Positions 1 to 12,805 of a DNA stretch of 64,000 bases are shown in pieces. Under the pieces are notes generated by a model. The model worked only from the letters and a program-made list of their open reading frames with translations, was not told where the DNA came from and searched no databases. Source of the stretch: Scatophagus argus (lineage: Eukaryota > Chordata > Actinopteri > Scatophagidae); contig NC_058502.1 in assembly GCF_020382885.2 (NCBI RefSeq), positions 14,783,950 through 14,847,949 on the forward strand, written 5' to 3'. The position numbers and the translations under genes were made by a program. Position 1 is the stretch's first letter. The number at the start of each line of letters is the position of its first letter.

Positions 1-3
1 TAC

Positions 4-3000
4 CCAAAGCAGGAGTCAGAAGTCCTGTTGCGTAGACAGATTGCCCCCGAAAGGATAAGCATCAGAAGACAGAAGCCGCACACCACGCTCAGTACAATAT
101 AGAAAGAGTCTGGAACCCCGGTTTCAGGACTGGACGATGGGGACACGATTGATTCTGAGATGTGAAGAAGAAATGAGTAGCATTTTCAAAGCTTAGAAAA
201 GAAACTTTCAACAAATGGGACATCCAAAATCCAATATTCAGGATTTATCTGAATTATATTACCATAGCCAATAGCATACTTCATCATGGCAGTAATGATA
301 ACATCAGCTCATGTCCCTTTTTAATTTAAGATGATAGCAACATGTTCATGGAAGAGTTATTTCAGTGTGAATCAGTAAGCATACGGGTTAGATCCCACAA
401 TCATCTAACTTTAGTCTTTTGTATTTTTTGGCTTAACCGTTTACTATTAATCAGGAGGCAGGATATTAAATTGTGTCTAGAAAATGACTGTTGTTCTACA
501 ATGTGCATAAGTTTATGAAAAGAATAAGATAATGCTGGTGGATCAAAAACTAAAGACTAAACCTAATCATAGGTCTACAGCCACGCCAGCGGGTCTGTTG
601 GACTGTACTGAGGAATTACTTTAAGCTAAAGGCTAACATGTGTCAACCAGCTTGTTAACATGCTCAGAATGACAATAATAGAATACTGATGCTTGCCATG
701 TTCACCATCTTAGTTTTGCTTAGCATGCTAACATTTGCTTATTAGCACTAAACACAAAATAAAGTTCAGGCTGATGGGAATTCTATTATTTTTTCTGATA
801 TTTGGTCATAAACTAAAGTTGACCAAAGCAGTTGACTGACGCCACAAGGTAAAAATACCGAACAAAGACCTGACAAGCAGTACTCATAGGGCAGTAATGT
901 TATTCAAGTTGGCCAGATTATACAGCTCCGAGATGATGATATGAGGAAACAAATCAATAAAGCAGCTTACTGTTCTCTGGTACAAACAGCCAGACCCGTG
1001 GGCTGACCATGCCGCTCCCAGCCTGTGTGCATGCAGCCACCTCCACACTGTAGGTTGCGTTGAATTCCTGCACTTCTACAAAGGCCACGGTGGAGTTTCT
1101 GTGGATCTGAAATAACACACAACAGAGATCATTTAAATGTGTCTAGTCTACTGTAAGAATTAGATTTCTCTGAAGACCTCAGGTGAGGCATGAAACTGAA
1201 AGAGAAGCAAATTTTTAAGACTATGATGGGAGATAATATTGTGGCACAACAACTTTGCTGCATGTCATGCATTTTGTCTCACTGCGTCTCCTTCTCCTTT
1301 TATTCTCATTTCCACTTCATGCACCTCAACAAACAAGAAATGCAATTTAAAAATCCCTTAAAGCTGAGTTCATATGAAGCCTTTTTGGAAAATCCCAAGG
1401 AACTGTATACTGAAAATGACTATATATAACGAAACTTTCTATAAAGAATTAGGGAAGGAGACTAACAACTTTCTGGATATGCTCATGTGCTGCACTGGGA
1501 GGGAGCATGTGACAGACATAGCCCTGTATTTCACAACACCACAGCGCAGCATCTCTCCGTGCTTTAGCAATGTGCTGACCATCAGACTGGCAACACTGAA
1601 CCCATGATTAATGGTCTATAACGTCTGTGGAACCAAAGAGAGGGCAATGTGTGGTTAAAAATGTTCTGACAACAGCAAATCCTCAACAAATTTTGGGAAT
1701 CAACATCAGGTTTGAAAGAAGATGAAGGCACCACAACCTTACACACAAAGCATACAAAATTACAAGTTAAAATAAAGTACTCTTCTAATCTGGAGTTTAT
1801 TTAAATACCCATTTCACCATAAAGCAGTTTTATAGGGAAAGGTGAGTCTCGGGATTAAACAAGTTGCCCTTGCGCACATTTCCAGTCATTCGTACTATTA
1901 CAAAGCCTTTGTGTGCAATGACATCACCAACTGACTGGACGATGCATAAGAATATTTGGGCCGATGGTACACATCCCGTTGTATTCATATTCCATTCACT
2001 CTGTGATGACTCAGGGCCACATGCTGAACAAAGAACACTGAATGTCACTTTTCACACCATCAGCTTCCTTTAACTATGATCCAGACAGGAAGGACAGGAA
2101 ACACACTATTGTACTAGAGAGAGCACTAATGCTGGAACAGAAACACTATGATGCACAAACAGAATCATGGGATGATGCACCAACCAAATGATGTGTACAA
2201 AACAACTTGTTATTAAAACAAAAAGGTGCCATTTCTTACAGTGTATCGAATAACAGGCACTTGTCGTAAATGACTTTTGCTGCCTTGCTGATTCTTGAGA
2301 GGAGTGGAAAAACTGTTGTTGACAGACAAAGGGGAAGCTGACCTCTGGTTCGCAGGGCAGGACAAAGGGAGGATCAAATATTTCCAACATGAGCAACTAA
2401 TTCTTTTCATATTTGTCATACATTAGTCACTGTAATCAGAAATATTCAAAACATCAACTCTAAGACACCAAAAAAATTAAGACACTGTCTGGAAAGTAAA
2501 TAAAAACAGAATGAAATCATAACAAATGATGGTTTCACTCTGCATTGTTCACTTTCTTTACATCATATCAGTGATCAGTATCAGTATTAAATTACTGCAA
2601 TCCAAAGTGGACATTTCCTCTTGTTTCTGCCACCTCATGTTTCACCAGGTGAAGGCTTTTATTGTGAAGCAGTGACAGGAAACACAGTGTATTTGGCACT
2701 GCTGTGTGGAGTAGAACTGAACTGTTCTTGTTACCGTGGTGCTCACCTTGGTCACTTGTGTGCCATGTCTGACAATAATATCATAGCCACGCAGGATTCC
2801 ATTTATCTTATCATCCGGGGGAGGTTTCCAGCTGATCACCAGCCACGACTCGTTCAGCTGTACGGTGACATTTCGGGGATGAACCGATGGCACTGTGAAT
2901 GTGACAAGAAATGGGAAACAGGCATTACGGCAACGTCAGGAGTGGAAGTAAATCAAGAGACTTCATATAACATGCCAAACTACACACCAAAAATGGAAAA

Positions 3001-6000
3001 TAGAAAGTAACATTTCCCCTCCACTGAAATCTTTGATTACAATTTGGTATGTGGTCACTTCCTGGCACAGTTGAAATCTTTCAACTAAAATATCCCCTGT
3101 GGTAGCTTTAGGAAGGAAACTGAGACCAGCTCCACCCAGTAACCACTTTGTGTTTTCTCAGCAAGTCCACTCCTATTTCCTATATGACCCTTCAGAAAAA
3201 CAACACAGATTGGATGTGATATTTTTGTGACATGGGACTTGCCTTGAGCAGGTAGTTGTGCAAATTCCAATTATTACATGTCGCTACTGCCAGGAGGCTT
3301 ACATAAAGCTCATTTTGGATGGGAAAGTACTAGGCTAATTACATAGCGCTATGTTCCTGAAACCTAAACAGGAATCTGTTATGAAGAGAGGGAGGCAAGA
3401 AGGCAAGACTAAGGTTCTTCTTATAAATAAGCACACAAGGTGGTGTTTAAGGCAAATACAGTGTCAGCCTTCTGAAATCAAACAGCCAAAAACATGTGTA
3501 TGCCCTGGGATGGATGGGATTGTGGATTTTTCTCATTGTCTGCTGCAATCGCAATCCAAATCTGTTGGTGTACCGCCAACAGTAAACAATACTCAACATG
3601 AAAATTATACCATGGTTCCTTAAGTACTCACACACCTCCCTCTGTGGTGTTGCTCTGGATCCACATGGACAAAGACGAGGGTCCCACCTCATTGCTGCAG
3701 GAAACACTCATGTTGTACCACGTCATAGCCTGCAGCCCGGGGACGTCATACTGGAAAGGTGGCACTGTGACGTTGATGAGTCGAGTGGTCATCACCTCCC
3801 CTTTCCTCCGACTCACCTCTTTGACCTTAGACAGCATAGTGAATGTGTGAGGATCAGTCTGAGCACGTCAAGTGGAGATGGGACGGCTTATGCAGACATG
3901 GGGCTTACCCTGATGTGGCATTTAGTTAGTGGAGAGAAACCATCATGTCCAGGGCTCCAGCTCAATATCAACTTATTGGACTGCCTCTCCAACACAGTAA
4001 CATTAGACACAGGGCTAGGAGACACTGGAAAATACCATAAGAATCCTTATTAACTCCCTAATATGGAGGCACGGTCAGCTTGCAGGGCATAAAAATCTCC
4101 TGGAATGTCCAACAGCACCTAACAGACCCAGCTTTACCTTTGATGTTGACACTTGCTTCTCTGGAGGTGGTGACACCCTTCGTGTTGTGAGCTTCACAGC
4201 TGAACTGAGTGTACTTGTCCACACCTGCAATATACACAGTGGAGAAGACAGTGTAGCACTTTCATTGCTGAATGAGTTAAAAAAACAAGTTCTCAAGGTC
4301 AAGATGCTGAATATTTGGACTTATCAGGCGTCATACTACAGACCAGCCAGGCACATTCTTATCAGGCTCTACATTTGGGCAAAGTGATTTTCTCACTGTG
4401 TCAAACAGATTCTGGAAAAGTAGTGCCATGTCAGCGTCACTGCGGAAGCGAGACTGAAACTGATAACAAAAAAACACATTTGAGGATGAGTCGCTCTTTT
4501 ATTATACCACAAAAGTTCACATGCCGTTGCCTCTTGCAGTAAACACAAAATGAGCCTCTCCAGTGTGATGTACTGCGGTAACAATCGTTTTGCTGGGTCT
4601 CTTTTCCTGGATGCACAATTCCGGTCTTTCAACAACCACGGATCTGTCCAATTAGAATAGGACTGGGGCAGCTGCTAAATAACGTCCCTTTTGTGCTCTG
4701 TTTTGCAGTGTCTGTATCTCAGAAACCTTTCCACAACTCTAATCACACAGCAGTCTGTGAGGGTTACTGGAATCAAACTTGGGACACTGTGCTTACAGAA
4801 TTGTGCAGAATACCAGAATACCTCACGAGCTTACCTTCCTCTGAGAGAACCCGGACAGGAGTGCAAACACTGGCTACAGTGTGTTTGTTTGCACAAAGAT
4901 AGAAGAACCTACCTTAAAATAGGTCAGATTAAATCATTCATATATGGTACATTCACACCAAAAAAACGTCTAAAATAAACTTTGGATCTCAGGGATCAAA
5001 ACTGCAAATAAAACTGAAGTTTAAGCTCTGAGAGAAATGCACAAATACATAAGCACATTTGCAACCAAGCTGTGCAAATGTAGTTACCACATGCCTCATT
5101 TCAAACTGTATGGCAAACAGATGGTCTGGGCATAGTGGGAACCAAACAGGTTTGTCTGTCGTCCCAAGTCAAACTGACCAGTCAGCCACATTCTTATATA
5201 ATTTTACTAGGAAGCAAAGGGACAACAGTCAAGCTAGTAAATGTCCCAGCACTGCTGGCAGCTTTACCTCTAAGTGATATTCTCAAAATCTATGTCAAAA
5301 ACATTGCTGCACAGAATTTGTTAATTACTTTTTGTGGATTTGGTCATGTTAAAATAAAGCTAGTAAAGCCAGATACAATGGATTCCAATGGTGATCACAA
5401 GTTTTCATGGTGGAAAAAGTATCACAAAGTCCACAAAAATATCTCTAATTACACGTGCAACACAATCCACCTTTCGGCTGTCTTTACGTAAGTATGTTCC
5501 AACACTCAAGTATGGTTACTTCTGGAAGAGCTTTGAGTAGTGTGACAAATCAGCATGGATACATGTATTTGCATGTATTTAACACTATTTTGATAAAACA
5601 GTGAGTGTTTCCAAAATACTATGCTAATACATGACAACAGAGAACAGGATTATACTGGATGGCGGTTTCATGAATTCATCCTTTGCCCCAAAACTAGTAA
5701 GTAGTATCAATTTAAGGTAAAAAACACAAGTTTGACACAGAGAACCTCAAGCTCATGACTCATATAACACACACGCACCCATCAATTCAAAGTCATATAT
5801 TTGTTGGAAAAAAAATAAAATAAAATTCAATCACTCGCATTTCTGCTTTCACTGTACTTGGCAAATAAATAAAAACAAAAAGCAGTGTAGAAAAAATAGA
5901 TGGGTCAGCCACTCAAATGAAAACACAAAATTATAGAGGGAAGCCTTCCAGCTTAGCTGCCAGAGATTTCTATGTTATTTTTCCATTTTCATATTCTGAA

Positions 6001-9000
6001 GCAAATATAGCTCTGTTATACTCTGTTAGGTTACAAATAAGCTTAAGACTTTTCACTCTATATTACTGTGTACCACATTTTGATGTGTATTTTTAAAAGT
6101 GAAGTGACAAACCTGTGCCTATCTGGCCACCATAAACTGGATCTCATGCTCACACATTAGACACATTAAATCATGACAAGTGGTTTTAAGAGGGATTTCC
6201 ATAACCCAAATTGAATCTCCATTAACTCTGACTTCAACCTCTTTCGTACAACTGTACGATTTCAAACAATAAAAATGAAAACTGCATGCTAATGACCTTC
6301 TTTAAGATAAAACCAACAATCATTCCCCACTCTGCATAACAAAGGGACTCATAAGATCCCAGCTTTAGTGGAAAAATGGGCACTAGAAGTTTGCGTGAGG
6401 TGAGTATGCAAAAGAGTGGATTTGCACTGTTTTGTTGTGCCAATATTTGCTCCTGCAGAGAGCTCTGGTAGCCTGCCAGCCTCTGTGTCCAGCCCCTCCC
6501 TGCAGGGTAGTGGGCCGTCCTGTGAATGAGGTCTTTGTCCCTGGAGCCAACCCCCGAACAGTGTCCCTGTACAGCCCCCATTCCCTTACTGCCCAGGCCC
6601 TTGCACATGCTGGACCAAAGCACAGCTCTGAACCTTTAACCCCCTCAGCTTCGGGCAGTATCACCACACGCCGGCTACAGAAAGTGTGTTAAGCCTGTGG
6701 CGAGCTGAAAATGAAGGGTTGGAGCACACAGGGCAGAAAGGTTACGCTTCTAATGACAAATGTTTGCTTTCAATAAGAGGGCTGCTGAAGCCAAAAAGGA
6801 GAGTCCATGTTTGAAAAGACATTTTGCCAGCAACTCTTCTTGTTTTTCTAAATGTAATGTATAATTTCAAGAAATGTTCCAATGATCATTTTAGACTATA
6901 AACTGAAAATAAAATTCAAATCTGAACCAGTGTTGTTCCAACTATTCTTGACCTTTATGTTCAGTCAGAAAAATAATCAAGTTTACTGTCATGTTACCTT
7001 TAATGTAGAGCTAAAATGATTAGTTGCTTAACCAACCTATGCAAGTAATTTTTGGTTTCAGTTCATCAAATGTGAGTATTTGTTGGTTTTCTTATTTTTC
7101 TGTGTTGATAAACTAAATATCTTGGACAAAGTGCAAAATCTGAATGGGTCAGCTTGAGTTTTGGGAAATTATGATGGGCTTTAATTGACTATTTTCTAAT
7201 ATTTCACGAAAAACACACTAAAATATGTATTCACTGCCGCCCTATTTTAAAGCAACAGTTCAAAATACTGGTGCATTCTGGTACATTAATTTGGTTTCTT
7301 ACCAAAAATTAGATGAGGATTACCATGCATATAGCCCTATATTCCATATAAGGCTACTGCTAGGAGCCAGTTAGCATAAAGAATGAAAACGCGGGGAAAT
7401 GGCTTGCCGAGCTGTGTTCAAAAGTAACAAAACCAAAATGCCAGAACCTTTACAGGTTATTCATTAACACATTAATTCCTTAATCCTGATTTTTACATTG
7501 TGACCAACAACATCCTGCTTAATTGGAAACCAGTCCCCAGTTTTTATGCTAGGCTAAGCTAACCAGCCATCGGCTAATACAGACATATTTGCCATGCAGT
7601 AATGAGAGTATCAACCTTCTCATCTAATTCTCAGCAAGAGAGTAATAAAGTGAATTTCCCATAATGTCTACTAATACTAACTACTAATACTTATACCTAC
7701 TTAAGGATTCAAGCAAGTGTTGCCTTTACACTGTCTTCAGTGTAGAGGTCGCAGGGGGATGTTAAGAGAAGCAAAGAATGTGCCAATGACCACTGTTAAC
7801 AACTGAGCAGTGCAGCAGGAGGCCCCACTGACCGTACCATGATAAATCTTGTTGCAGTAAGCAGAGCACTGGTGCTGAGGCAGCAGAGACAAGGCAGAAC
7901 AGAAACCACCAACAAGACACTAAGAGACCCACTCCACACTCCACTCCTTTATCTCTGTTGATAAATGTTTCCACATTTAAACACAGGAGGAATGTCACTA
8001 ACATGAAGCAAATTAATCAGTTTAATAAGCTGTAGCTTGTTTGTTACTTCTAGTAACCTATTTTTATAACTTTTTATACAAGCCACGAGTTCCTCTAGTA
8101 TAAAAACGGTCTCTTTAATTTTGTCATTCTGAAAAAAAATAAACCCACAAATAGAGCTTACTCAAAAAGCACTTGAAGCAACTTGATGCAAATGAAACAG
8201 ACTTCTCAGGAGTGCTTAAATTAAACAAATAAAGTCATTCTGCGGGAGGAAATTACTTCTGCAGCTCCATTAACACATTCCAGACTGATTCCAGACTGGT
8301 AAAGGAACAAAGAATGAATCTCATGTTAGTGTGATAAACCACAAAGCACATCTTCTGCTTCTTTCTTTCTGAAGGTGTCATTCAGACTTATGTTGAGTCA
8401 TATTCTGATAAATCATTGAATGGTGTGTGGGCAGAATGATGAGAAATAACACGTCTCTTCAGAGAACTTCAGAAGCTCAAGAGGAACAGAATATTGCTGT
8501 TACCGTCACAATGAAACACATATTCTCTGTATGTGTGAGAAAGAGCGAGGTGAAGAAAACTGGACCGTGTGGTTGCGTTCTCACCTGCCACAGAGTAGCT
8601 ACTGGGAGAATCGTGAAAGTCACTATCAGGTAATCCATCACGGAGCCAGCGGATTTGAACGGGGTCTGGAGGTCCTACTGCCTGACATGTCAGCATGAAA
8701 GACGTGTTTCTTGTTACGTTCCTGTCCTCTGGCTGGTGAATAAATGTTGGTAGACCTACAGACCAATTAGAGATGTGTCACAAAAAAAGGTAAATCCCCA
8801 AAGAAGTACCCATCATGCTGAAACTCACCTTCCACCTCGATGATGATTGGCTGAGACTCGATCATCCTGGTGTTGATACTCAGCCTGCAGCGATACTCCC
8901 CAGCATCCACTCGCTGCACATGGTTAATGCTGTAAAACAGTGCATAAAGACTCAATTTCTGCAATCACTCTGTCACACAAATGTTCAGCCTCGTGCTTTA

Positions 9001-10314
9001 CATACCTGACAGTAGAAAGGAGAGTCATGACCCCGTCCGTGGTGGTCTGGAGCTCGTTGACCACCAACTGTGCGTTTCTTGCCAGGTCCTGGCCGTTCTT
9101 CACCCACATGATGGTGGGCTCCAGCCTGACATTGGGGATGTTGATGGAGCAGTTGAATTTAACCTCATGTCCCTCTGACAACCGGATGGTGCCTATGGTG
9201 GGCTTGAAATGCAGCCGTCTGAGCTGATCCGGGTTCAGATCAACCCTTGGAACATGAGCTGCTATCACAGGGGGCTCAGAGTTCCTGGTGGGACGGTGGA
9301 AGTGGCTCCTGGAGAGATGAGCTGTTTACAGAGGGAGATGTTTGACATGCCTAAATACTGATTGACGTAACATCAGCAGCATAATGACTGAAAAAAATGG
9401 TTTCTGCTTTTACACAAAAGAACATGTTTAACCATGTTGAGCTTTGAAGCACAATGTTCTGCCTGGGGCTTGAGGTCTGAGAGGATAATCATCAAAAACC
9501 TGACTTCCGGTTACAGAACTAAACATATCTTTACATCTTTATACCACAAAGTACTGTTTACAGATTATGAGTGTGTCTGAGTTATTTTCAGAATCAATTT
9601 ACCTGTGTATTAACATTTCAAATAACTGATGATAATAATAAGCGATAGATTGTTAGGAATATCGTGAAAAATATCAGATATTCAGAACTGAAGGTGATCT
9701 TCTTCGTGTCTTCAAGTAGCTTCATTTGTGACAGCTCCAAACTCACTAATATTCTCATTAAATCATGTATAACTGAAGCAGTATCTTTGGACTTAATGAA
9801 CTGATTATGAAAACAGCTGAGAATTTTCTGTGAATGATTAATCAGCTGATCGTTAAAAGACAAGAGAATGAAAAATAATTTCTCTCTAAGAAGGAATGGC
9901 CAGTGAAATTAAGCCACAAAATGAAAAAGGAGACAGTTGATCTACTTAGTGCTGTTTTTACTGTCACCACTCCAGCCTGCTACCAGGTTAAACCACTTAT
10001 TACGACTAATTAAAAACGAGCAACAGTAAGAAATGTCTGCAGTGCTGAGAAACACATAAGTCTATACTTATGTATAAACTTAAGTTTTCTATCGGCGGAT
10101 ATAAAGCGTGTATTTAAATCCAGCAGCAGTCTATCACACAGAGCAGAGAGCAGCTCCATGCCGTGGGTTACATTAGATGGACTTAAGCCTCACATGAAGT
10201 CAGTAAAGCTTAAGAAATCAACTCACCGCTCACCGGACTGCCCACAGTCACAATGGCTATGGTCGCCGTGAAGAGAAAAACTCCAGACCAGCCTGGAGAT
10301 GACTTCTCGGCCAT
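4..10314 (-). CDS. mertk: TAM-family receptor tyrosine kinase, best match MERTK (5' ten exons; 3' part outside window)
   Basis: Single-pass receptor kinase that binds Gas6/Protein S and drives clearance of dying cells (family knowledge). Coding exons read leftwards: 10314-10227, 9321-9006, 8929-8829, 8755-8585, 4224-4138, 4024-3909, 3825-3636, 2892-2747, 1106-971 and 154-4. All have GT-AG borders and matching phases, giving about 500 codons. Exon 1 encodes a start and signal peptide (MAEKSSPGWSGV, then a hydrophobic run). Exons 2-3 form Ig1 (IRLSEGHEVKFNCSI; DAGEYRC). Exons 4-5 form Ig2 (LTCQAVGPPDPVQI; FSCEAHNTKGVTTS). Exons 6-7 form FN3-1 (WSPGHDGFSPLTKC; NMSVSCSNEVGPSS) and exons 8-9 FN3-2 (VISWKPPPDDKINGILRGYD). 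Exon 10 carries the membrane helix and ends just before the FG motif of the juxtamembrane region. Ig1 favours MERTK over AXL or TYRO3, though part of Ig2 looks AXL-like. The kinase domain is past the left edge. The exon 7 start (VKE) is set by family fit; an alternative acceptor at 3858 is also in frame. Confidence 0.82.
630..890. repeat. Teleost dispersed repeat in mertk intron 9
   Basis: The stretch with 'tagcatgctaacatttgct', 'ttagcactaaacacaaa' and 'ctgatgggaattctatta' followed by 'tttggtcataaactaaag' matches a very common fish interspersed repeat from memory. The family name was not determined. Confidence 0.6.
1107..2746. other. mertk intron 8; no gene seen
   Basis: A 1.6 kb intron between the two halves of FN3-2. 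AT-rich, with only short chance reading frames and no recognised element. Confidence 0.65.
7010..7225 (+). repeat. Teleost dispersed repeat, copy 1
   Basis: Diverged copy of a widespread fish repeat recognised by the ordered blocks 'tcaaatgtgagtatttg', 'taaactaaatatcttgg' and 'gggaaattatgatgggc', followed by 'gactattttctaatattt'. A second copy in the opposite orientation lies at 9620-9865. Confidence 0.65.
7240..7640 (+). repeat. Teleost dispersed repeat of the 'tagcataaagactgg' type
   Basis: Holds the recurrent blocks 'agttagcataaagaatg', 'gtaacaaaaccaaaatgcc' and the closing 'tttttatgctaggctaagc', which are landmarks of a common fish element. A related fragment lies at 42060-42245. Confidence 0.6.
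9620..9865 (-). repeat. Teleost dispersed repeat, copy 2 (inverted)
   Basis: Lies in mertk intron 1. Blocks such as 'gtgaaaaatatcagatatt' and 'gagaattttctgtgaatg', followed by 'attaatcagctgatcg', are the reverse complement of the element at 7010-7225, with substantial divergence and small gaps. Confidence 0.6.
10227..10314 (-). CDS. mertk: mertk exon 1: start codon and signal peptide
   Basis: The ATG (complement of 10312-10314) opens a 29-codon segment with a hydrophobic core (VFLFTATIAIVTV) typical of a secretory signal peptide. The donor after AGC-G at 10226 leaves phase 1 and joins exon 2 at 9321 to make an alanine codon. A second donor 7 bases upstream would be phase 0 and does not fit exon 2. 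Confidence 0.75.
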
Positions 10315-11583
10315 GACAAAAGTCTGCGTCCTTCACTGCTGCTTTCTGTCCCGCAACAGGAGTCTGAAAACTTCCACGTTTTAATTCGACCGGGACGATT
10401 TTAACTCCCGACCAACATGACCCGCTACTGTGCCTTCCACTCAGCTTGTGTGAAGACTTGTTGACCCGAGTTCAGATTGAGCAGGAGGGGGAAAAAAAAG
10501 TTTATTTTTTCCCGACGTCACAGGAGGGATGCCATGAAGGCGGGACTGAGCGAGCGTGGACACACAGGAAAGTCGTAACAGCCAAAGTATCAAAGTCCCC
10601 AAGTATAAAGTTACACTCAACAAAATCCTTGGAATAATTTTATTTCTCCTATGTTTTTGCCTTTTTTTAGGCAGAAAAATGTTCGGCCAACACAAACAGT
10701 AATATACACAAGTATGTAACCAACACAGACGTGTTTCATCTCTTCGCGTTTTGGTAACACAAATCCTTACACCAACCTGGTGATGTAGTCGCCTGGTCGC
10801 CTTCCCAACTACTCCACCACGTGGACAAACTCCTCGGTTTCTCATATTAGTCACGATATTCTTAATAAATTTAGACAACCTCATACGCTGCCAACCTCAG
10901 AATAAAGCAGTTTCATTTTTATAACAGGGCTGGTTTGGTTTTTACTGCAATAAAACAACAACAACTGCTTGGAGATGAAGGCAGGATGAAGGTGATCACT
11001 CAGTCTCAGTTTATCATAGAAGTGTTTTTAAGGACATTTTGTCCATTTAGCTCATCCAATTAAAGATTGAGATTGAAAGTTCATAGCTGACCAAACAAAG
11101 AGGATCCATTGAGGTCCAACTGATAGCTGTTCTCGAGTTTGCCTCTGCAGATTTTTTCTTAATGTTCACCTCACCATAGGACTTTTGCAAAGGAAACGTG
11201 ATAAGCAGGGAAGCTACAGGTGGGACTGATGCAGTGAGTGATAGCACACTTAACTGAACAGAGCCATCATCAGTCTTATTAGGTTTGTTTGCACTTTTCC
11301 TCTTATGTCGCCCATGAAAAACGTCCCAGTCAGTGTGCTGAACTGATATCTGACTTGATAGAACAAGGCTCTCTACAGTTTTCACAACTTACTAAATAAG
11401 ATTTGTGTATATTTTCTAATAAATAATATGACTGTCTCCTACAGTGCAGAATGGAATGTGTCACTAATGTCATCAACATGCCTACAAGTAAATAATTTCC
11501 ACCAAATCCAGCTTCTTATTCCTCAATTTCCTTGATCTTCCGTCCTAATAGTCTAAAAGAATTTTGCATTTCTTTTTCTTATT
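10315..11583. other. mertk-lhcgr intergenic region
   Basis: About 1.27 kb separates the mertk start codon from the stop codon of the upstream receptor gene. It must hold the 3' UTR of the hormone receptor and the 5' UTR and promoter of mertk. I saw no clear TATA box. Reading frames of 147 and 112 codons on the minus strand have no recognisable domain and look like chance. Confidence 0.6.
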
Positions 11584-12805
11584 TCAGGTCAGCTCTACCT
11601 CCTCTTTCACGTGATGGCTCTGCCCTGCCATCACAGCCAGCCTGACTCCTGGGCTTGATCTTTTATTACTGGATCCCAAGTTGTTCTTGAATGCATTTTT
11701 GCCATAGTAGGCCTTCATGCGATAAATCCTGGCCTTGCTTTTACAGCAGCCCATGGCACTCATGAGCTGATATGCATCCTTTCTGAAAGCCTTGGTGAAG
11801 ATGACGTAAAGGAAAGGATTGGCACAAGAATTGATGGGGAAGAAGAGGACCAGCAGAATCTTGGAGTTGGTAACTGTGATGAGGGGAACCTTGAACGCTG
11901 CAGAGATGGCAAAGAAGGAGATGGGCGCCATGCAGAGAAAATCTGTGAAGATGAGCACGGCCATGCGCTTTGCAATCTTGGTGTCAGCACTTCTTCTGGG
12001 TAACTCAGGGTTCTTTAAAGCCAGATAGATCAGCACATAACAAACACACACAACAACAAAGGCACCCACGTTGAAGAGCAGGATAATTATGATGAAGGCC
12101 TGAGCCAGAGGTGTCTCTATATCCATGGGTAAGCACATGCTCACTTTGGCATAACTGCTCACACCAACCAGGGGCAGCATCCCCATCCCCAGGCAGATGA
12201 GCCATCCAGTCGCCATTATACTTGCCGCCTGCGTGAGTACCAGATGTCGCTCTATCCGCAGAGCATTGGTGATGGTGTGCCAGCGCTCCAGGGTGATGGT
12301 GGAAAGTGTGTAGACTGACAGCTCCCCACCAAACACAGACAGGAAGCCTGCAGCACTACAGCCAGGCCCTGTCTGCCATTCAATAGCATGCTGACTGTAG
12401 TGACCACGTGTGCGCAAGTCTACTGTGGCTATCATCAAGAGGTAGATCCCGATGCAGAAGTCTGCAAAAGCCAGGTGGCACATGAGAAAACGAGACACGG
12501 TCAGCTTGTTCCGGCTGGCGAAGGAGACCAGGAGGACTGTCAGGTTACCTGTGATGGCCAGTATGTTGATAAACCAAATGGCCACTCTGAGAAAACTGAA
12601 CCCTGCGATGTCCTCACAGGGATTGAAAGCATCTGCTTCAGGTGTACAAACCAAAGTCGATTGGGTCTGACAGAGGTCTAGTTCTGGATAGTGGAAATTC
12701 ACATCTCCAAAGCCTTCATCCTCCATAAACAGATTGACGTCTGAAAAAAATGGCATATCTTTGACAAAGGTCATGTCTGCTGAACCTCCAATCACATGCT
12801 GAACC
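11584..12805 (-). CDS. lhcgr: lhcgr exon 11: hinge end, seven-transmembrane domain and tail
   Basis: One uninterrupted exon encodes all seven helices, as in every glycoprotein-hormone receptor. It starts (phase 2) after the acceptor 'aaaacag' at 12808-12806 and includes an acidic hinge (YPELDLC) just before the PCEDI cysteine. The tail after helix 7 begins MGCCKSKA, with a cysteine pair suitable for palmitoylation, and ends KEEVELT. Confidence 0.88.

Larger units (their letters stand above)
4225..8584. other. mertk intron 4 (about 4.4 kb)
   Basis: This is the largest gap between mertk exons, splitting the second Ig domain. It contains two or more dispersed teleost repeats (7010-7225, 7240-7640) and an unusually GC-rich island at about 6430-6720. 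No other exon of this gene was found in it. Confidence 0.7.

Noticed and set aside
3825-3858. Alternative longer start for mertk exon 7 at 3858
   Set aside because: Both acceptors keep frame. The shorter one gives the VKE junction seen in MERTK, while the longer adds 11 residues not seen in the family as I recall it.
10441-10884. 147-codon open frame on the minus strand upstream of mertk
   Set aside because: No domain, mixed composition, and located where the mertk promoter and 5' UTR should be. Probably chance.
11047-11385. 112-codon open frame on the minus strand after lhcgr
   Set aside because: No recognisable motif and no splice context. It fits the receptor's 3' UTR better.
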